A stretch of 64,000 bases of DNA from Cellulomonas dongxiuzhuiae (GTDB lineage Bacteria; Actinomycetota; Actinomycetes; Actinomycetales; Cellulomonadaceae), in the NCBI RefSeq assembly GCF_018623035.1, contig NZ_CP076023.1, positions 1,798,001-1,862,000 on the forward strand. The letters are read 5' to 3'. The position numbers were made by a program, and so were the translations under genes. Numbering within the stretch: the stretch's first letter is position 1; each line of letters begins with the position of its first letter. A model generated the notes under the pieces. It ran no database searches, was not told the origin of the DNA, and saw only the letters and a program-made list of their open reading frames with translations. Positions 20,312-31,758 of the stretch are shown here, one piece after another.

Positions 20312-20340
20312 TTGCGGGGATGGATTTCGGCAACAAGGAT
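20312..20340 (+). promoter_or_regulatory. Candidate sufR-suf operon promoter
   Basis: TTGCGG (20312-20317) and AAGGAT (20335-20340) are separated by 17 bp, giving a plausible -35/-10 pair about 80 nt upstream of sufR. The -10 lies in the centre of an inverted repeat. Confidence 0.5.
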
Positions 20341-20347
20341 GTTGCCG
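20328..20347 (+). promoter_or_regulatory. Candidate SufR operator 1
   Basis: A perfect 7-bp inverted repeat, cggcaac and gttgccg, is separated by the 6-nt aaggat that serves as the candidate -10. Repressor binding here would occlude RNA polymerase. SufR as the ligand is inferred from position. Confidence 0.55.
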
Positions 20348-20351
20348 ATAT

Positions 20352-20371
20352 CGAACGCAGTTCTGCGTTCG
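20352..20371 (+). promoter_or_regulatory. Dyad downstream of the sufR promoter, candidate operator 2
   Basis: A perfect 9-bp inverted repeat, cgaacgcag and ctgcgttcg with a tt spacer, lies just after the expected transcription start. It may be a second repressor site or form a hairpin in the sufR leader. Confidence 0.5.
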
Positions 20372-20420
20372 TCGCGTCCGGACCCGCCACGGGGTCCACG
20401 CCTGGCTCCCGGAGGTGCGC

Positions 20421-21236
20421 ATGACAGGTCCCACGCCTGTCGTCGACCGCACCCCCGACGCGGTGAGCGAGGCGTCCACGCGCCGGCGCATCCTGCAGAT
20501 CGTGGCCGCCGACGGGCCCGTCAGCGCCGCGGACCTCGCGTCCGCGCTCGACCTCGCTGCCGCCGGCGTGCGCCGCCACCTGCAGGCGCTCGAGCTCGCC
20601 GACCAGGTCGCCGTCCACCGCGGCCGTGCCGCGGCCCGCGGCCGCGGCCGTCCCGCACGCCGCTACGTCGTCACCGGCCAGGGGCAGACGGCGCTGTCGC
20701 ACCGCTACGCCGAGATCGCCGCCGACGCGCTGGGGTTCCTCGCGCGCGCGGCCGGGCCGCAGGCCGTGGAGCAGTTCGCCGAGCACCGCGTGCGTGAGCT
20801 CGAGGACCGGCACGCCGCCGCGGTGGACGCCGCGGGCCCGGACGTCGCGGCTCGTGCCGAGGCGCTCGCGCGCGCGCTGGCCGGGGACGGCTACGCCGCG
20901 TCCGTGCGTCCGGTGCCCGGCACGTCCGTCGTGCAGCTGTGCCAGGGCCACTGCCCGGTGCAGGAGGTGGCGGCGCAGTTCCCCCAGCTGTGCGAGGCCG
21001 AGGCACGCGCGTTCGGCCGTCTGCTCGGCGTGCACGTGCAGCGGCTGTCGACCCTGACGTCCGGCGGCCACGTGTGCACCACGAGCATCCCGACCGTCCC
21101 GACCCGGGCGGCGACGCCCGGCGGTACCGGACCCCCTGACGACCCCGTCCTCGGCGGGACGGCCGAGACGGCCGTCCCCGCACCGACCCCGACCCCCCCA
21201 GCCCCCGTGCACTCGACGGAAGGACCGACACGATGA
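20421..21236 (+). CDS. sufR: Fe-S cluster-sensing repressor SufR
   Basis: 271 aa. An N-terminal winged-helix DNA-binding domain (about 18-85, [32 protein letters not shown]) is followed by a helical domain with four cysteines: C174 and C178 in CQGHC, C191 and C219. The CX3CX12C pattern plus a distal Cys matches SufR, a repressor that carries a [4Fe-4S] cluster and controls the suf operon. A Pro/Thr-rich tail of about 45 residues follows. GGAGG precedes the ATG. The stop overlaps sufB (ATGA), so repressor and operon are co-transcribed, as in Rv1460-Rv1461. Confidence 0.94.
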   Translation: MTGPTPVVDRTPDAVSEASTRRRILQIVAADGPVSAADLASALDLAAAGVRRHLQALELADQVAVHRGRAAARGRGRPARRYVVTGQGQTALSHRYAEIAADALGFLARAAGPQAVEQFAEHRVRELEDRHAAAVDAAGPDVAARAEALARALAGDGYAASVRPVPGTSVVQLCQGHCPVQEVAAQFPQLCEAEARAFGRLLGVHVQRLSTLTSGGHVCTTSIPTVPTRAATPGGTGPPDDPVLGGTAETAVPAPTPTPPAPVHSTEGPTR

Positions 21237-22690
21237 GCGCACCCACGGACGACACGGCCACCCGGCCGGCGGCCGCAGAGCCGCTGAGCCAGGACGAGGC
21301 GATCGCCTCCATCGGCAACTACACCTTCGGCTGGCACGACCCCGACGTCGCCGGCTCGGTCGCGCGCCGCGGCCTGTCCGAGGACGTCGTGCGCGACATC
21401 TCGCGGCTCAAGAACGAGCCCGAGTGGATGCTCAGGACGCGCCTGAAGGCCCTGCGGCTGTTCGACAAGAAGCCCATGCCCTGGTGGGGCGCGGACCTGT
21501 CGGGCATCGACTTCGACAACATCAAGTACTTCGTGCGGTCCACCGAGAAGCAGGCCACCAGCTGGGAGGACCTGCCCGAGGACATCAAGAACACGTACGA
21601 CCGGCTCGGCATCCCCGAGGCCGAGAAGCAGCGGCTCGTCTCGGGCGTCGCGGCGCAGTACGAGTCCGAGGTCGTCTACCACCAGATCCAGGAGTCGCTC
21701 GAGGAGCAGGGCGTCATCTTCCTCGACACCGACACCGCGCTGCGCGAGCACCCGGAGATCTTCGAGCAGTACTTCGGCTCGGTCATCCCGTCCGGGGACA
21801 ACAAGTTCGCCGCACTCAACACCGCGGTGTGGTCGGGCGGCTCGTTCGTCTACGTGCCGCCGGGCGTGCACGTCGAGATCCCGCTGCAGGCCTACTTCCG
21901 GATCAACACCGAGAACATGGGCCAGTTCGAGCGGACGCTCATCATCGCGGACGAGGGCTCCTACGTGCACTACGTCGAGGGCTGCACCGCGCCGATCTAC
22001 CAGTCGGACTCGCTGCACTCGGCCGTCGTCGAGATCATCGTCAAGAAGAACGCCCGCGTGCGGTACACGACCATCCAGAACTGGTCGAACAACGTCTACA
22101 ACCTCGTGACCAAGCGGGCGACCGCGGCCGAGGGCGCGACGATGGAGTGGGTCGACGGCAACATCGGCTCCAAGGTGACCATGAAGTACCCCGCGATCTA
22201 CCTCATGGGGGAGCACGCACGCGGCGAGACGCTCTCGATCGCGTTCGCGGGTGAGGGCCAGCACCAGGACGCGGGCTCGAAGATGGTGCACGCCGCACCG
22301 CACACGTCGTCGTCGATCGTCTCGAAGTCGGTCGCGCGCGGCGGCGGGCGGACGTCGTACCGCGGGCTCGTGCAGATCCTCGAGGGAGCCGAGCACTCGG
22401 CGTCCAACGTGCTGTGCGACGCGCTGCTCGTGGACCAGATCTCGCGCTCGGACACCTACCCGTACGTCGACGTCCGCGAGGACGACGTGTCGATGGGCCA
22501 CGAGGCCACGGTGTCCCGCGTGAGCGAGGACCAGCTGTTCTACCTCATGTCCCGAGGCATGACCGAGACCGAGGCCATGGCCATGATCGTGCGCGGGTTC
22601 GTCGAGCCCATCGCGCGCGAGCTGCCCATGGAGTACGCGCTCGAGCTCAACCGCCTCATCGAGCTGCAGATGGAAGGGGCCGTCGGCTGA
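21233..22690 (+). CDS. sufB: Fe-S cluster assembly scaffold subunit SufB
   Basis: 485 aa, full length and without an intein (the mycobacterial Rv1461 carries one). Typical SufB segments are [55 protein letters not shown] and [20 protein letters not shown]. It forms the SufBC2D scaffold on which Fe-S clusters are built. Start ATG overlaps the sufR stop; the next gene sufD shares one base (TGATG). Confidence 0.98.
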   Translation: MSAPTDDTATRPAAAEPLSQDEAIASIGNYTFGWHDPDVAGSVARRGLSEDVVRDISRLKNEPEWMLRTRLKALRLFDKKPMPWWGADLSGIDFDNIKYFVRSTEKQATSWEDLPEDIKNTYDRLGIPEAEKQRLVSGVAAQYESEVVYHQIQESLEEQGVIFLDTDTALREHPEIFEQYFGSVIPSGDNKFAALNTAVWSGGSFVYVPPGVHVEIPLQAYFRINTENMGQFERTLIIADEGSYVHYVEGCTAPIYQSDSLHSAVVEIIVKKNARVRYTTIQNWSNNVYNLVTKRATAAEGATMEWVDGNIGSKVTMKYPAIYLMGEHARGETLSIAFAGEGQHQDAGSKMVHAAPHTSSSIVSKSVARGGGRTSYRGLVQILEGAEHSASNVLCDALLVDQISRSDTYPYVDVREDDVSMGHEATVSRVSEDQLFYLMSRGMTETEAMAMIVRGFVEPIARELPMEYALELNRLIELQMEGAVG

Positions 22691-23997
22691 TGACGACCAC
22701 CACGAACGAGACGCCCGCCGCGGGCCTCTCGACGGACCACTCCCGCGCCGTCGCCGACGGCGCCCACACGCACGGCGGGCTCGTGCCCGAGTCGTCGCGC
22801 GCGTCGCGGCCCACGAGCTTCGACGTCGCCGACTTCCCCGTGCCCACCGGGCGCGAGGAGGAGTGGCGCTTCGCCCCGGTCGACCGTTTCGCCGGTCTGT
22901 TCGCGGCCGCGAGCGAGGGCATCCTGACCGGCCGCGGCGTCCTGACGACCGTCGTCGAGTCGCCCGAGGCCCGCGTCGAGATCGTCGACCGTGACGACGC
23001 GCGCCTCGGCACCGCCGGGAAGCCCGGCGACCGGGCCGCGGCCACCGCGTGGGCGTCGTTCGACCGCGCGACCGTCGTGACGCTGCCGCGCGAGTCGGTG
23101 TCCTCCAAGGTGACGTCGATCGTCGTCGAGGGCGTCGAGGGCGCCGGCCTGGCCGACGCGCCGCTCGAGCCGACGGCCACGCACCTGCTGGTCCACGCCG
23201 AGCCGCTGTCGCAGGGCGTCGTCGTGCTCGACCACGTCGGGCACGCCAACCTCACCGAGACGGTCGAGATCGTCGCCGAGGACGGTGCGCACCTCACGGT
23301 GGTGTCGGTGCAGGACTGGGCCTCCGGCTCGGTCCACGCCGCGAGCCACCGCGTGCGGATCGGCCGCGACGCGTCCGTGAAGCACATCGTCGTCACGCTC
23401 GGCGGCGACGTCGTGCGCGTCACCCCCGACACCGAGTTCGTCGGCGAGGGCGGGTCCGTCAAGGCGCTCGGGCTGTACTTCGCCGACGCGGGGCAGCACC
23501 AGGAGCACCGCCTGTTCGTCGACCACGCGGTCCCGAACTGCGTGTCCCGCGTGACGTACAAGGGGGCGCTGCAGGGCGTCGGCGCCCACACGGTGTGGGT
23601 CGGCGACGTGCTGATCCGCGCGGCCGCCGAGGGCACGGACACCTACGAGCTCAACCGCAACCTCGTGCTGACGGACGGTGCGCGCGCGGACTCGGTGCCG
23701 AACCTGGAGATCGAGACGGGCCTCATCGAGGGTGCCGGCCACGCCAGCGCCACCGGCCGGTTCGACGACGAGCAGCTCTTCTACCTGCGCTCGCGCGGCA
23801 TCCCCGAGACCGACGCGCGTCGCCTCGTGGTCCGCGGCTTCTTCGCCGAGCTCATCCAGGAGATCGGCGTGCCCGAGGTCGAGGAGCGGCTCACCGCCGC
23901 CATCGACGCGGAGCTCGAGAAGTCCATGTCCGCGATCCTCGGCACCGAGCCGCGCGTCGAGGGCTCGGAGGCCGCGCTCTCCACGGAGCGTGCATGA
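22690..23997 (+). CDS. sufD: Fe-S cluster assembly subunit SufD
   Basis: 435 aa. A variable N-terminus (starts [12 protein letters not shown]) is followed by the SufBD beta-helix core: HRLFVDHAVPNCVSRVTYKGALQGVGAHTVWVGDVLI, TYELNRNLVLTDGARADSVPNLEIE and the C-terminal QLFYLRSRGIPETDARRLVVRGFFAELI. It pairs with SufB and SufC. The ATG at 22690 is chosen over the earlier in-frame 22414, which lies well inside sufB. Confidence 0.97.
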   Translation: MTTTTNETPAAGLSTDHSRAVADGAHTHGGLVPESSRASRPTSFDVADFPVPTGREEEWRFAPVDRFAGLFAAASEGILTGRGVLTTVVESPEARVEIVDRDDARLGTAGKPGDRAAATAWASFDRATVVTLPRESVSSKVTSIVVEGVEGAGLADAPLEPTATHLLVHAEPLSQGVVVLDHVGHANLTETVEIVAEDGAHLTVVSVQDWASGSVHAASHRVRIGRDASVKHIVVTLGGDVVRVTPDTEFVGEGGSVKALGLYFADAGQHQEHRLFVDHAVPNCVSRVTYKGALQGVGAHTVWVGDVLIRAAAEGTDTYELNRNLVLTDGARADSVPNLEIETGLIEGAGHASATGRFDDEQLFYLRSRGIPETDARRLVVRGFFAELIQEIGVPEVEERLTAAIDAELEKSMSAILGTEPRVEGSEAALSTERA

Positions 23998-24326
23998 GCG
24001 CCCAGCTGGCCTGCTACACCGCGGACGTGCCCGTCGCCGGCGCGCTGCGCGTCGAGCTCGAGGGCGAGACGGGACCCGTCGAGGTCGCCGTCGTCCGTGA
24101 CGAGTCCGGCGACTGGCACGCGATCAGCGACATCTGCTCGCACGGTGCCGTCTCCCTGTCCGACGGCGAGGTCGAGGACTGCACGGTGGAGTGCTGGCTG
24201 CACGGGTCGAGGTTCGACCTGCGCTCCGGCAAGCCGCTGTCGCCGCCCGCGATCAAGCCCGTCCCCGTCTACCCCGTGACCGTCGACGGCGAGCGTGTGC
24301 TCGTCGACGTCGACGCGCCGCTCTGA
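23994..24326 (+). CDS. Rieske-type [2Fe-2S] ferredoxin in the suf operon
   Basis: 110 aa. Rieske ligands are C48 and H50 in CSH and C67 and H70 in CWLH, with the usual GSRFDLRSGK after the second pair. This is a stand-alone Rieske ferredoxin of the sort often called a non-heme-iron oxygenase ferredoxin subunit and regularly found between sufD and sufC in Actinobacteria. A role in electron supply to Fe-S assembly is an inference. ATG overlaps the sufD stop by 4 bp. Confidence 0.93.
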   Translation: MSAQLACYTADVPVAGALRVELEGETGPVEVAVVRDESGDWHAISDICSHGAVSLSDGEVEDCTVECWLHGSRFDLRSGKPLSPPAIKPVPVYPVTVDGERVLVDVDAPL

Positions 24327-24343
24327 ACCCGAGGAGTACCCCG

Positions 24344-27084
<2,741 letters not shown>

Positions 27085-27088
<4 letters not shown>

Positions 27089-27426
27089 CCACCGAACCGA
27101 TCACCACCCCTGCCGGTCCGCCGACGGTGGCCGACGTCGAGGAGGCGATGCGTGACGTCATCGACCCCGAGCTCGGCATCAACGTCGTCGACCTCGGCCT
27201 GGTCTACGGCGTCGTCATCGACCAGACCAGCACCGCCGTCATCGACATGACGCTCACGTCGGCGGCCTGCCCGCTCACGGACGTCATCGAGGACCAGACG
27301 GGCCAGGCGCTCGACGGCCTCGTCGACGGCTTCCGCATCAACTGGGTGTGGATGCCGCCGTGGGGCCCGGAGAAGATCACGCCCGACGGCCGCGAGCAGA
27401 TGCGGGCGCTCGGCTTCAACATCTGA
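27085..27426 (+). CDS. sufT: SufT/DUF59 (MIP18 family) Fe-S assembly factor
   Basis: 113 aa. The DUF59 core DVEEAMRDVIDPELGINVVDLGLVYGV and SAACPLTDVIEDQ (with one conserved Cys) are followed by the aromatic NWVWMPPWGPEKITPDG tail. SufT/MIP18 proteins help in Fe-S protein maturation. It is the last gene of the suf cluster (Rv1466 position) and overlaps sufU by 4 bp. A strong terminator follows. Confidence 0.95.
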
Positions 27427-27438
27427 GCGTGCACCACG

Positions 27439-27474
27439 ACGAGGGCCTCGCCGGTCGACCGGCGAGGCCCTCGT
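27439..27474. terminator. Bidirectional terminator after sufT
   Basis: A perfect palindrome with 18-bp arms and no unpaired loop bases (centre ggtcgacc) lies between the converging sufT and KDG kinase genes. Confidence 0.85.
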
Positions 27475-27490
27475 GCTCCGTGCGGGCGCC

Positions 27491-28591
27491 TCAGCGGTCG
27501 ACGCGCGCCCCGCCGCCTCCGGCGAGCCTGATCACCTCGGCAGCGGACGCCATGGTCGTGTCACCCGGCGTGGTCATGGCCAGGGCGCCGTGGGCGGCCC
27601 CGTACTCGACCGCGGTCTGCAGCGGCTGACCGTCGAGCAGGCCGTAGACGAGCCCCGAGGCGAACGAGTCCCCACCGCCGACGCGGTCGAGGATCTCCAG
27701 GCCCGGCCGGTGCGTGGCCTGCACCACGCCCGTCTGCGGCGACCACGCGATGGCGCCCCAGTCGTTGACCGTCGCGCTCCGGACGGTGCGCAGGGTCGTC
27801 GCGATGACCTCGAAGTTCGGGAACTCCTGCGCGACCCGGGCGATCATGCCCGCGAACGAGTCGACCTCGATCGCCGTGAGGTCGGCGTCGACGCCCTCGA
27901 CCTCGAACCCGAGCGCGGCGGTGAAGTCCTCCTCGTTGCCGATCATGACGTCGACGTGGCGGGCGATCGCGCGGTTGACCTCCTGGGCGCGCGCGGTCCC
28001 GCCGATGGCCTTCCACAGGCTCGGCCGGTAGTTGAGGTCGTACGAGACGACGGTGCCGTGCCGCTTCGCGGCGGTCACGGCGGCGATCACCGTCTGCGCG
28101 GACGTCTCGGACAGTGCCGCGTAGATCCCGCCGGTGTGGAGCCAGCGCACGCCGAGGTCGCCGAAGAGGTGGTCCCAGTCGACGTCGTCCGGGCCGAGCT
28201 GGCTCGCTGCCGTGTGGCCGCGGTCGGAGACCCCGACGGCGCCGCGCACGCCGAAGCCCCGCTCGGTGAAGTTGAGGCCGTTGCGTACCGAGCGCCCGAT
28301 GCCGTCGTAGGGCAGCCACGTGAGGAACGACGTGTCGACGCCGCCCTGGAGGATGAGGTCCTCGACCAGCCGGCCGATCTCGTTGTCGGCGAGGGCGGTG
28401 ACCACGGCGGTGCGCAGGCCGAACGCGCGACGCAGCCCGCGCGCGACGTTGTACTCACCGCCGCCCTCCCAGGCCCGGAACTGGCGGGCGGTGCGGATGC
28501 GGCCCTCGCCCGGATCGAGGCGGAGCATCACCTCGCCGAGGGAGACGGCGTCGTAGCGGACGTCGGCGGCGGGACGGATCTGCAGGGGCAT
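27491..28591 (-). CDS. kdgK: PfkB-family sugar kinase, probable 2-keto-3-deoxygluconate kinase
   Basis: 366 aa. N-terminal DAVSLGEVMLRLDPGEGRIRTARQF and GGGEYNVARGLRRAFG fit KDG kinases, and the catalytic GGGDSFASGLVYG motif near the C-terminus is the PfkB signature (GAGD in many members). It would phosphorylate KDG to KDPG, the substrate of the aldolase encoded directly upstream on the same strand (23-nt gap). GAGGAGAG precedes the ATG at 28591. Substrate call rests on this pairing. Confidence 0.88.
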   Translation of the reverse strand: MPLQIRPAADVRYDAVSLGEVMLRLDPGEGRIRTARQFRAWEGGGEYNVARGLRRAFGLRTAVVTALADNEIGRLVEDLILQGGVDTSFLTWLPYDGIGRSVRNGLNFTERGFGVRGAVGVSDRGHTAASQLGPDDVDWDHLFGDLGVRWLHTGGIYAALSETSAQTVIAAVTAAKRHGTVVSYDLNYRPSLWKAIGGTARAQEVNRAIARHVDVMIGNEEDFTAALGFEVEGVDADLTAIEVDSFAGMIARVAQEFPNFEVIATTLRTVRSATVNDWGAIAWSPQTGVVQATHRPGLEILDRVGGGDSFASGLVYGLLDGQPLQTAVEYGAAHGALAMTTPGDTTMASAAEVIRLAGGGGARVDR

Positions 28592-28614
28592 GGTTCTCTC
28601 CTCGACGGGGGTGG

Positions 28615-29250
28615 TCAGGGACGCAGGCGCGCGGCGAGCGCGACGGCCTCGGCCACGAGCGACCGGACGGCGTCGACGTCCCCGGCGCGCACGAGGTCGC
28701 GGGGGACCATCCACGACCCCCCGACGGCGGCGACGCACGACAGCGCGAGGTACTCGCCGAGGTTGGCCGTGCCGACGCCTCCCGTGGGGACGAACCGCAC
28801 GCCGCCGAAGGGGGCGGCGAGCGCGGCGATGGCGGCGCTGCCGCCGGACGTCCCGGCCGGGAAGAACTTCACGGTCTCGATGCCGAGCTCCAGGGCGGCC
28901 TGCACCTCGGTCGCGGTGACGGCGCCCGGGATCACGGGCACGCCGTGCTCGTGCGCGCGATCCACGACGGCGCGGGACGTGCCGGGGGACACGACGTACC
29001 GGGCGCCCGCGGCGACGGCCTGGTCGACCTGGGCGGGCGTGAGGACGGTGCCCGCGCCGACGAGCACGTCGCCGCGCTCGGCCAGCACGCGGATCGCGTC
29101 GGCTGCCGCGGCGGTGCGGAAGGTGACCTCGGCGACGGGCAGGCCACCGGAGACGAGGGCCTCGCCGAGGGCGGCGGCGTCCGCGGCGTCGTCGACCACG
29201 ACGACGGGGACCAGGCGGTGGGCGGCGAGCTGCTCGAGGATGTCGGCCAT
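28615..29250 (-). CDS. eda: KDPG aldolase (2-keto-3-deoxy-6-phosphogluconate aldolase)
   Basis: 211 aa class I aldolase splitting KDPG to pyruvate and glyceraldehyde 3-phosphate. The Schiff-base lysine is K128 in IETVKFFPA and the catalytic Glu is E41 in AEVTFRT. VGAGTVLTPAQVDQAVAAGARYVVSPG is family typical. With the kinase it completes KDG catabolism of uronates, as in pectin degradation or the Entner-Doudoroff route. ATG 29250 follows an ACGGAGC site. Probably controlled from the dyads upstream. Confidence 0.95.
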   Translation of the reverse strand: MADILEQLAAHRLVPVVVVDDAADAAALGEALVSGGLPVAEVTFRTAAAADAIRVLAERGDVLVGAGTVLTPAQVDQAVAAGARYVVSPGTSRAVVDRAHEHGVPVIPGAVTATEVQAALELGIETVKFFPAGTSGGSAAIAALAAPFGGVRFVPTGGVGTANLGEYLALSCVAAVGGSWMVPRDLVRAGDVDAVRSLVAEAVALAARLRP

Positions 29251-29258
29251 GATGCTCC

Positions 29259-29296
29259 GTTTCGTCTAGCGGAACGCTAGTGGCGGTCTGCGGAAC
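29259..29296 (-). promoter_or_regulatory. Candidate IclR operator and promoter for eda-kdgK
   Basis: Three signals overlap: the dyad gtttcg-N5-cggaac (29259-29275), the dyad ctagcg-gaa-cgctag (29266-29280) and a second gtctgcggaac copy (29286-29296) of gtctagcggaac. A minus-strand TAGCGT (29279-29274) lies inside. A repressor bound here would block the promoter of the KDPG aldolase gene. Confidence 0.6.
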
Positions 29297-29341
29297 AAGC
29301 ATGCCATGGCGGTGTGCCCGGGCCCCACGGGGACGGGCGCG

Positions 29342-30124
29342 TCAGACGTGGAGCGCGAGCCCCGTGGGCAGCAGCGGCGTCGCGACGGCGACCACGCGCT
29401 CGTGCAGCGTCGTCATGCGCTCGGGAGTCATGCGGTCCGCCGGGGCGGTGACGCTGAGCGCTGCCACGGGACGCCCGCCGCGCAGCAGCGGCACCGCGAG
29501 GCACGCGATGCCGGGCTCGTTCTCCTGGACCTCCGTCGCGTAGCCGCGCGACCGGGCCGCCTCCAGCTCGGTGGCCAGAGCGGTGGCCGTGATCCGTCCG
29601 GCCGGGCGGACGGCGCTCGCGTACACGTCCAGGGCCGCCTCGGGCGTCGTGCCGAACGCGAGGAGCGCCCGGCCGAGCGCGGTCGTCGCCGCCCAGTTGC
29701 GCCGCCCGACGGCGGACCAGACCCGCACCGGACGGTCCGGCTCGACCTTGTCCAGGTAGACGACGTGGACGCCGTTGAGCACCCCGAGGTGCACGAGCTC
29801 GTTGGTCGCCGAGCACACGGCGACGAGCGCGCCGTGCAGGCGCGCGGGCAGGTCGTTCTCGGAGAAGTACCGGTCCGCGAGACCCACGCCTGCCGGCCCG
29901 AGGGAGTACCTGCCGGTCGTGGGGTCCTGCGAGACGTAGTCGCGGTGGCGCAGCGCGGCGAGCGAGCGGTGCACGGTCGTCTTGTGCACGCCGAGGCTCG
30001 CGGACAGGTCCGCGAGCGAGACCCCGCCCGGACCCGCGGACGCGACCGTCTCGAGCGTGCGCAGCGCACGGTCGACGCTCTCGACCGGCGACGTCGGCAC
30101 GACGACCGGGGGATCGACCTCCAC
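29342..30124 (-). CDS. IclR family transcriptional regulator
   Basis: 260 aa. An N-terminal winged HTH (about 15-75, VDRALRTLETVASAGPGGVSLADLSASLGVHKTTVHRSLAALRHRDYV) precedes the GAF-like effector domain, with VYLDKVEPDRPVRVWSAVGRR and the C-terminal GIACLAVPLLRGGRPVAALSVTAPADRMT. IclR relatives next to KDG kinase/KDPG aldolase commonly act as KdgR-type repressors sensing KDG; that is inferred here. It lies upstream of eda on the same strand. GTG 30124 fits the leaderless pattern. Confidence 0.92.
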   Translation of the reverse strand: MEVDPPVVVPTSPVESVDRALRTLETVASAGPGGVSLADLSASLGVHKTTVHRSLAALRHRDYVSQDPTTGRYSLGPAGVGLADRYFSENDLPARLHGALVAVCSATNELVHLGVLNGVHVVYLDKVEPDRPVRVWSAVGRRNWAATTALGRALLAFGTTPEAALDVYASAVRPAGRITATALATELEAARSRGYATEVQENEPGIACLAVPLLRGGRPVAALSVTAPADRMTPERMTTLHERVVAVATPLLPTGLALHV

Positions 30125-30130
30125 GGCACC

Positions 30131-30136
30131 ACCCTA
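30131..30136 (-). promoter_or_regulatory. Candidate -10 of a leaderless iclR promoter
   Basis: Minus-strand TAGGGT is followed by ggtgcc and GTG 30124, a 6-nt spacing. Confidence 0.55.
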
Positions 30137-30172
30137 CGGGTCGGCGGTCGAGGGACCGACGCCCAGGAGCGC

Positions 30173-31048
30173 TCAGAGGTCGGTGGCCGCGAAGGTGTCG
30201 CAGGCCGCGAGCGAGCCCTGCTCGTAACCGATGGTGAACCACTTCTGGCGCTGCTCGCTCGACCCGTGGGTCCAGGTGTCGGGGTCGACCCCGCCGCCGG
30301 ACTGCTGCTGGATATGGTCGTCGCCCACCGAGGCGGCGGCGTCCAGCGCCTGCGCGAGCTCCCCGGCCGTGGGGGGTTCGAGGAACGTCACGCCCGGTCG
30401 GTCGGGATCCTCTCGCGTCGCTGCGTCGCCGGCCCACATGCCGGCGTAGCAGTCGGCCTGCAGCTCGATGCGCACGGAGTCCGACTCGGCGCCGCCCCCG
30501 CTGCGGTCGGCGGCGTCGAAGACGCCCGTGAGGTTCTGGATGTGGTGCCCGTACTCGTGCGCGTAGATGTACATCTCCGCCAGCGGCCCGCCTTGGGCGC
30601 CGAACTGCTGCTGGAGCACCTCGAAGAACGAGACGTCGAGGTAGATGCCCTGGTCGGGCGGGCAGTAGAACGGACCGGTGGACGACGAGGCCTGACCGCA
30701 GCCTGTCGAGATGCCTCCTGTGAACTCGTTGGCCGTCGGGGCCACGAACGACGTGCCGGCCGGGACCGTCGCCCCCCAGAACGCGTCCAGGGACTGCACT
30801 GTGGCGGAGAACCGGCACAGGGGATCGGTGTTCGCCTGCTCGACGGTGCACTCCTCGACCACACCGGTGGGCGCGCTCTGGCCGCCCTGCTGGCCGCCGT
30901 CCACCAACCCGGACATGTCCTGCCCGGTGAACAGGTAGATCGCCAGCGCGATGATCCCGATGAGACCGCCACCGCCCGCCACCGCCCGGCCGCCGCCGTG
31001 GCGCCTGACCCGCCCGCCCTCGAAGTTCCCGCCGTCGCTGAAAGTCAC
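30173..31048 (-). CDS. Membrane-anchored neutral zinc metallopeptidase (YpfJ family)
   Basis: 291 aa from GTG 31048. The N-terminus VTFSDGGNFEGGRVRRHGGGR precedes a single membrane helix (GLIGIIALAIYLFTG), then an extracytoplasmic domain with the zinc motif AHEYGHHIQN and the downstream ELQADCYAGMWAG, which supplies a third ligand. Paired cysteines (CTVEQ..LCRF, GCGQ, YCPP) suggest disulfides. A start at 31054 would also be in frame, but TACCGT lies 6 nt before 31048. Substrate unknown. Confidence 0.88.
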   Translation of the reverse strand: MTFSDGGNFEGGRVRRHGGGRAVAGGGGLIGIIALAIYLFTGQDMSGLVDGGQQGGQSAPTGVVEECTVEQANTDPLCRFSATVQSLDAFWGATVPAGTSFVAPTANEFTGGISTGCGQASSSTGPFYCPPDQGIYLDVSFFEVLQQQFGAQGGPLAEMYIYAHEYGHHIQNLTGVFDAADRSGGGAESDSVRIELQADCYAGMWAGDAATREDPDRPGVTFLEPPTAGELAQALDAAASVGDDHIQQQSGGGVDPDTWTHGSSEQRQKWFTIGYEQGSLAACDTFAATDL

Positions 31049-31054
31049 GGGCAC

Positions 31055-31060
31055 ACGGTA
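31055..31060 (-). promoter_or_regulatory. Candidate -10 of a leaderless metallopeptidase promoter
   Basis: Minus-strand TACCGT, then gtgccc, then GTG 31048. The spacing decides against GTG 31054 as the start. Confidence 0.5.
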
Positions 31061-31122
31061 GTGCGGGCGGCCTGACCGCGCGCGGGCAGCGGGGACCCGT
31101 GCGGGTGGGCCCGCGGCGCCCC

Positions 31123-31758
31123 TCAGTCACCCAGGCCGCGGGCCGCCAGGGCGTCGCCCGTCGTGCGGGCGTGGCCGACCATGCGAACGGCCGCCGGGAC
31201 GACGACGGCGCGCGGGTCACGGTCCAGCCCGCGGGCGCGGGCGGCGTCGCGCGCCTCGCCCATGACCTGGACCAGTACGGGGACGGTCCGCAGGAACAGC
31301 CCGACGGCGAGCACGACCGTCTCGGGAGGCAGTCCGACGTGCCGCAGCGGACGCGCGGCGCGCGCGACGACCGCGAGGAGGTCGTCGGCCCGGGTTGTGG
31401 CCGTCACGAGGGCCCCGGCCAGCACGAGCGTGAGGAGGTCGAGCGCGACCTCGGCGCCCAGCGCCGGTCCGCGCACCCACGTCTGGTAGCCACCGAGCAC
31501 GGCCGCGGTCAGGAGCACGTGCAGCAGCCCACGCGTCGCACGATGCCACGGCACGCGCGCCACCGCTGTCACGAGGACCACGAGACCGAGACCCGCGGCC
31601 GCCACCGCCGGACCCGCCGGCAGGACGACGGCGACGCCCGTCACCGCGAGCAGCAGGAGCTTGACCGATGCGGGCAGGCGGTGGACGACGCTGGAGCCGG
31701 GATGGTGCAGCCCCAGGGGCCCCGCCCACGGAGCGCGCAGCGGGCGGCCGCGCGTCAC
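31123..31758 (-). CDS. bioN: Energy-coupling factor transmembrane protein, BioN-like
   Basis: 211 aa. Several hydrophobic segments (VKLLLLAVTGVAVVLPAGPAVAAAG and VLAVGLFLRTVPVLVQVMGEARDAARARG) and the short Ala-Arg-Gly EcfT motif ARARGLD, matching the EcfT/CbiQ fold. It serves as the transmembrane coupling subunit of a vitamin transporter. Start GTG 31758 overlaps the stop of the ATPase gene. The specific biotin assignment comes from bioY two genes upstream. Confidence 0.85.
   Translation of the reverse strand: MTRGRPLRAPWAGPLGLHHPGSSVVHRLPASVKLLLLAVTGVAVVLPAGPAVAAAGLGLVVLVTAVARVPWHRATRGLLHVLLTAAVLGGYQTWVRGPALGAEVALDLLTLVLAGALVTATTRADDLLAVVARAARPLRHVGLPPETVVLAVGLFLRTVPVLVQVMGEARDAARARGLDRDPRAVVVPAAVRMVGHARTTGDALAARGLGD

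Noticed and set aside
20301..20312. aaggtacgcctt considered as an iron-regulator (IdeR/DmdR-like) half-site
   Set aside because: It only matches a short palindrome of 4+4 bp and lacks the 19-bp consensus.
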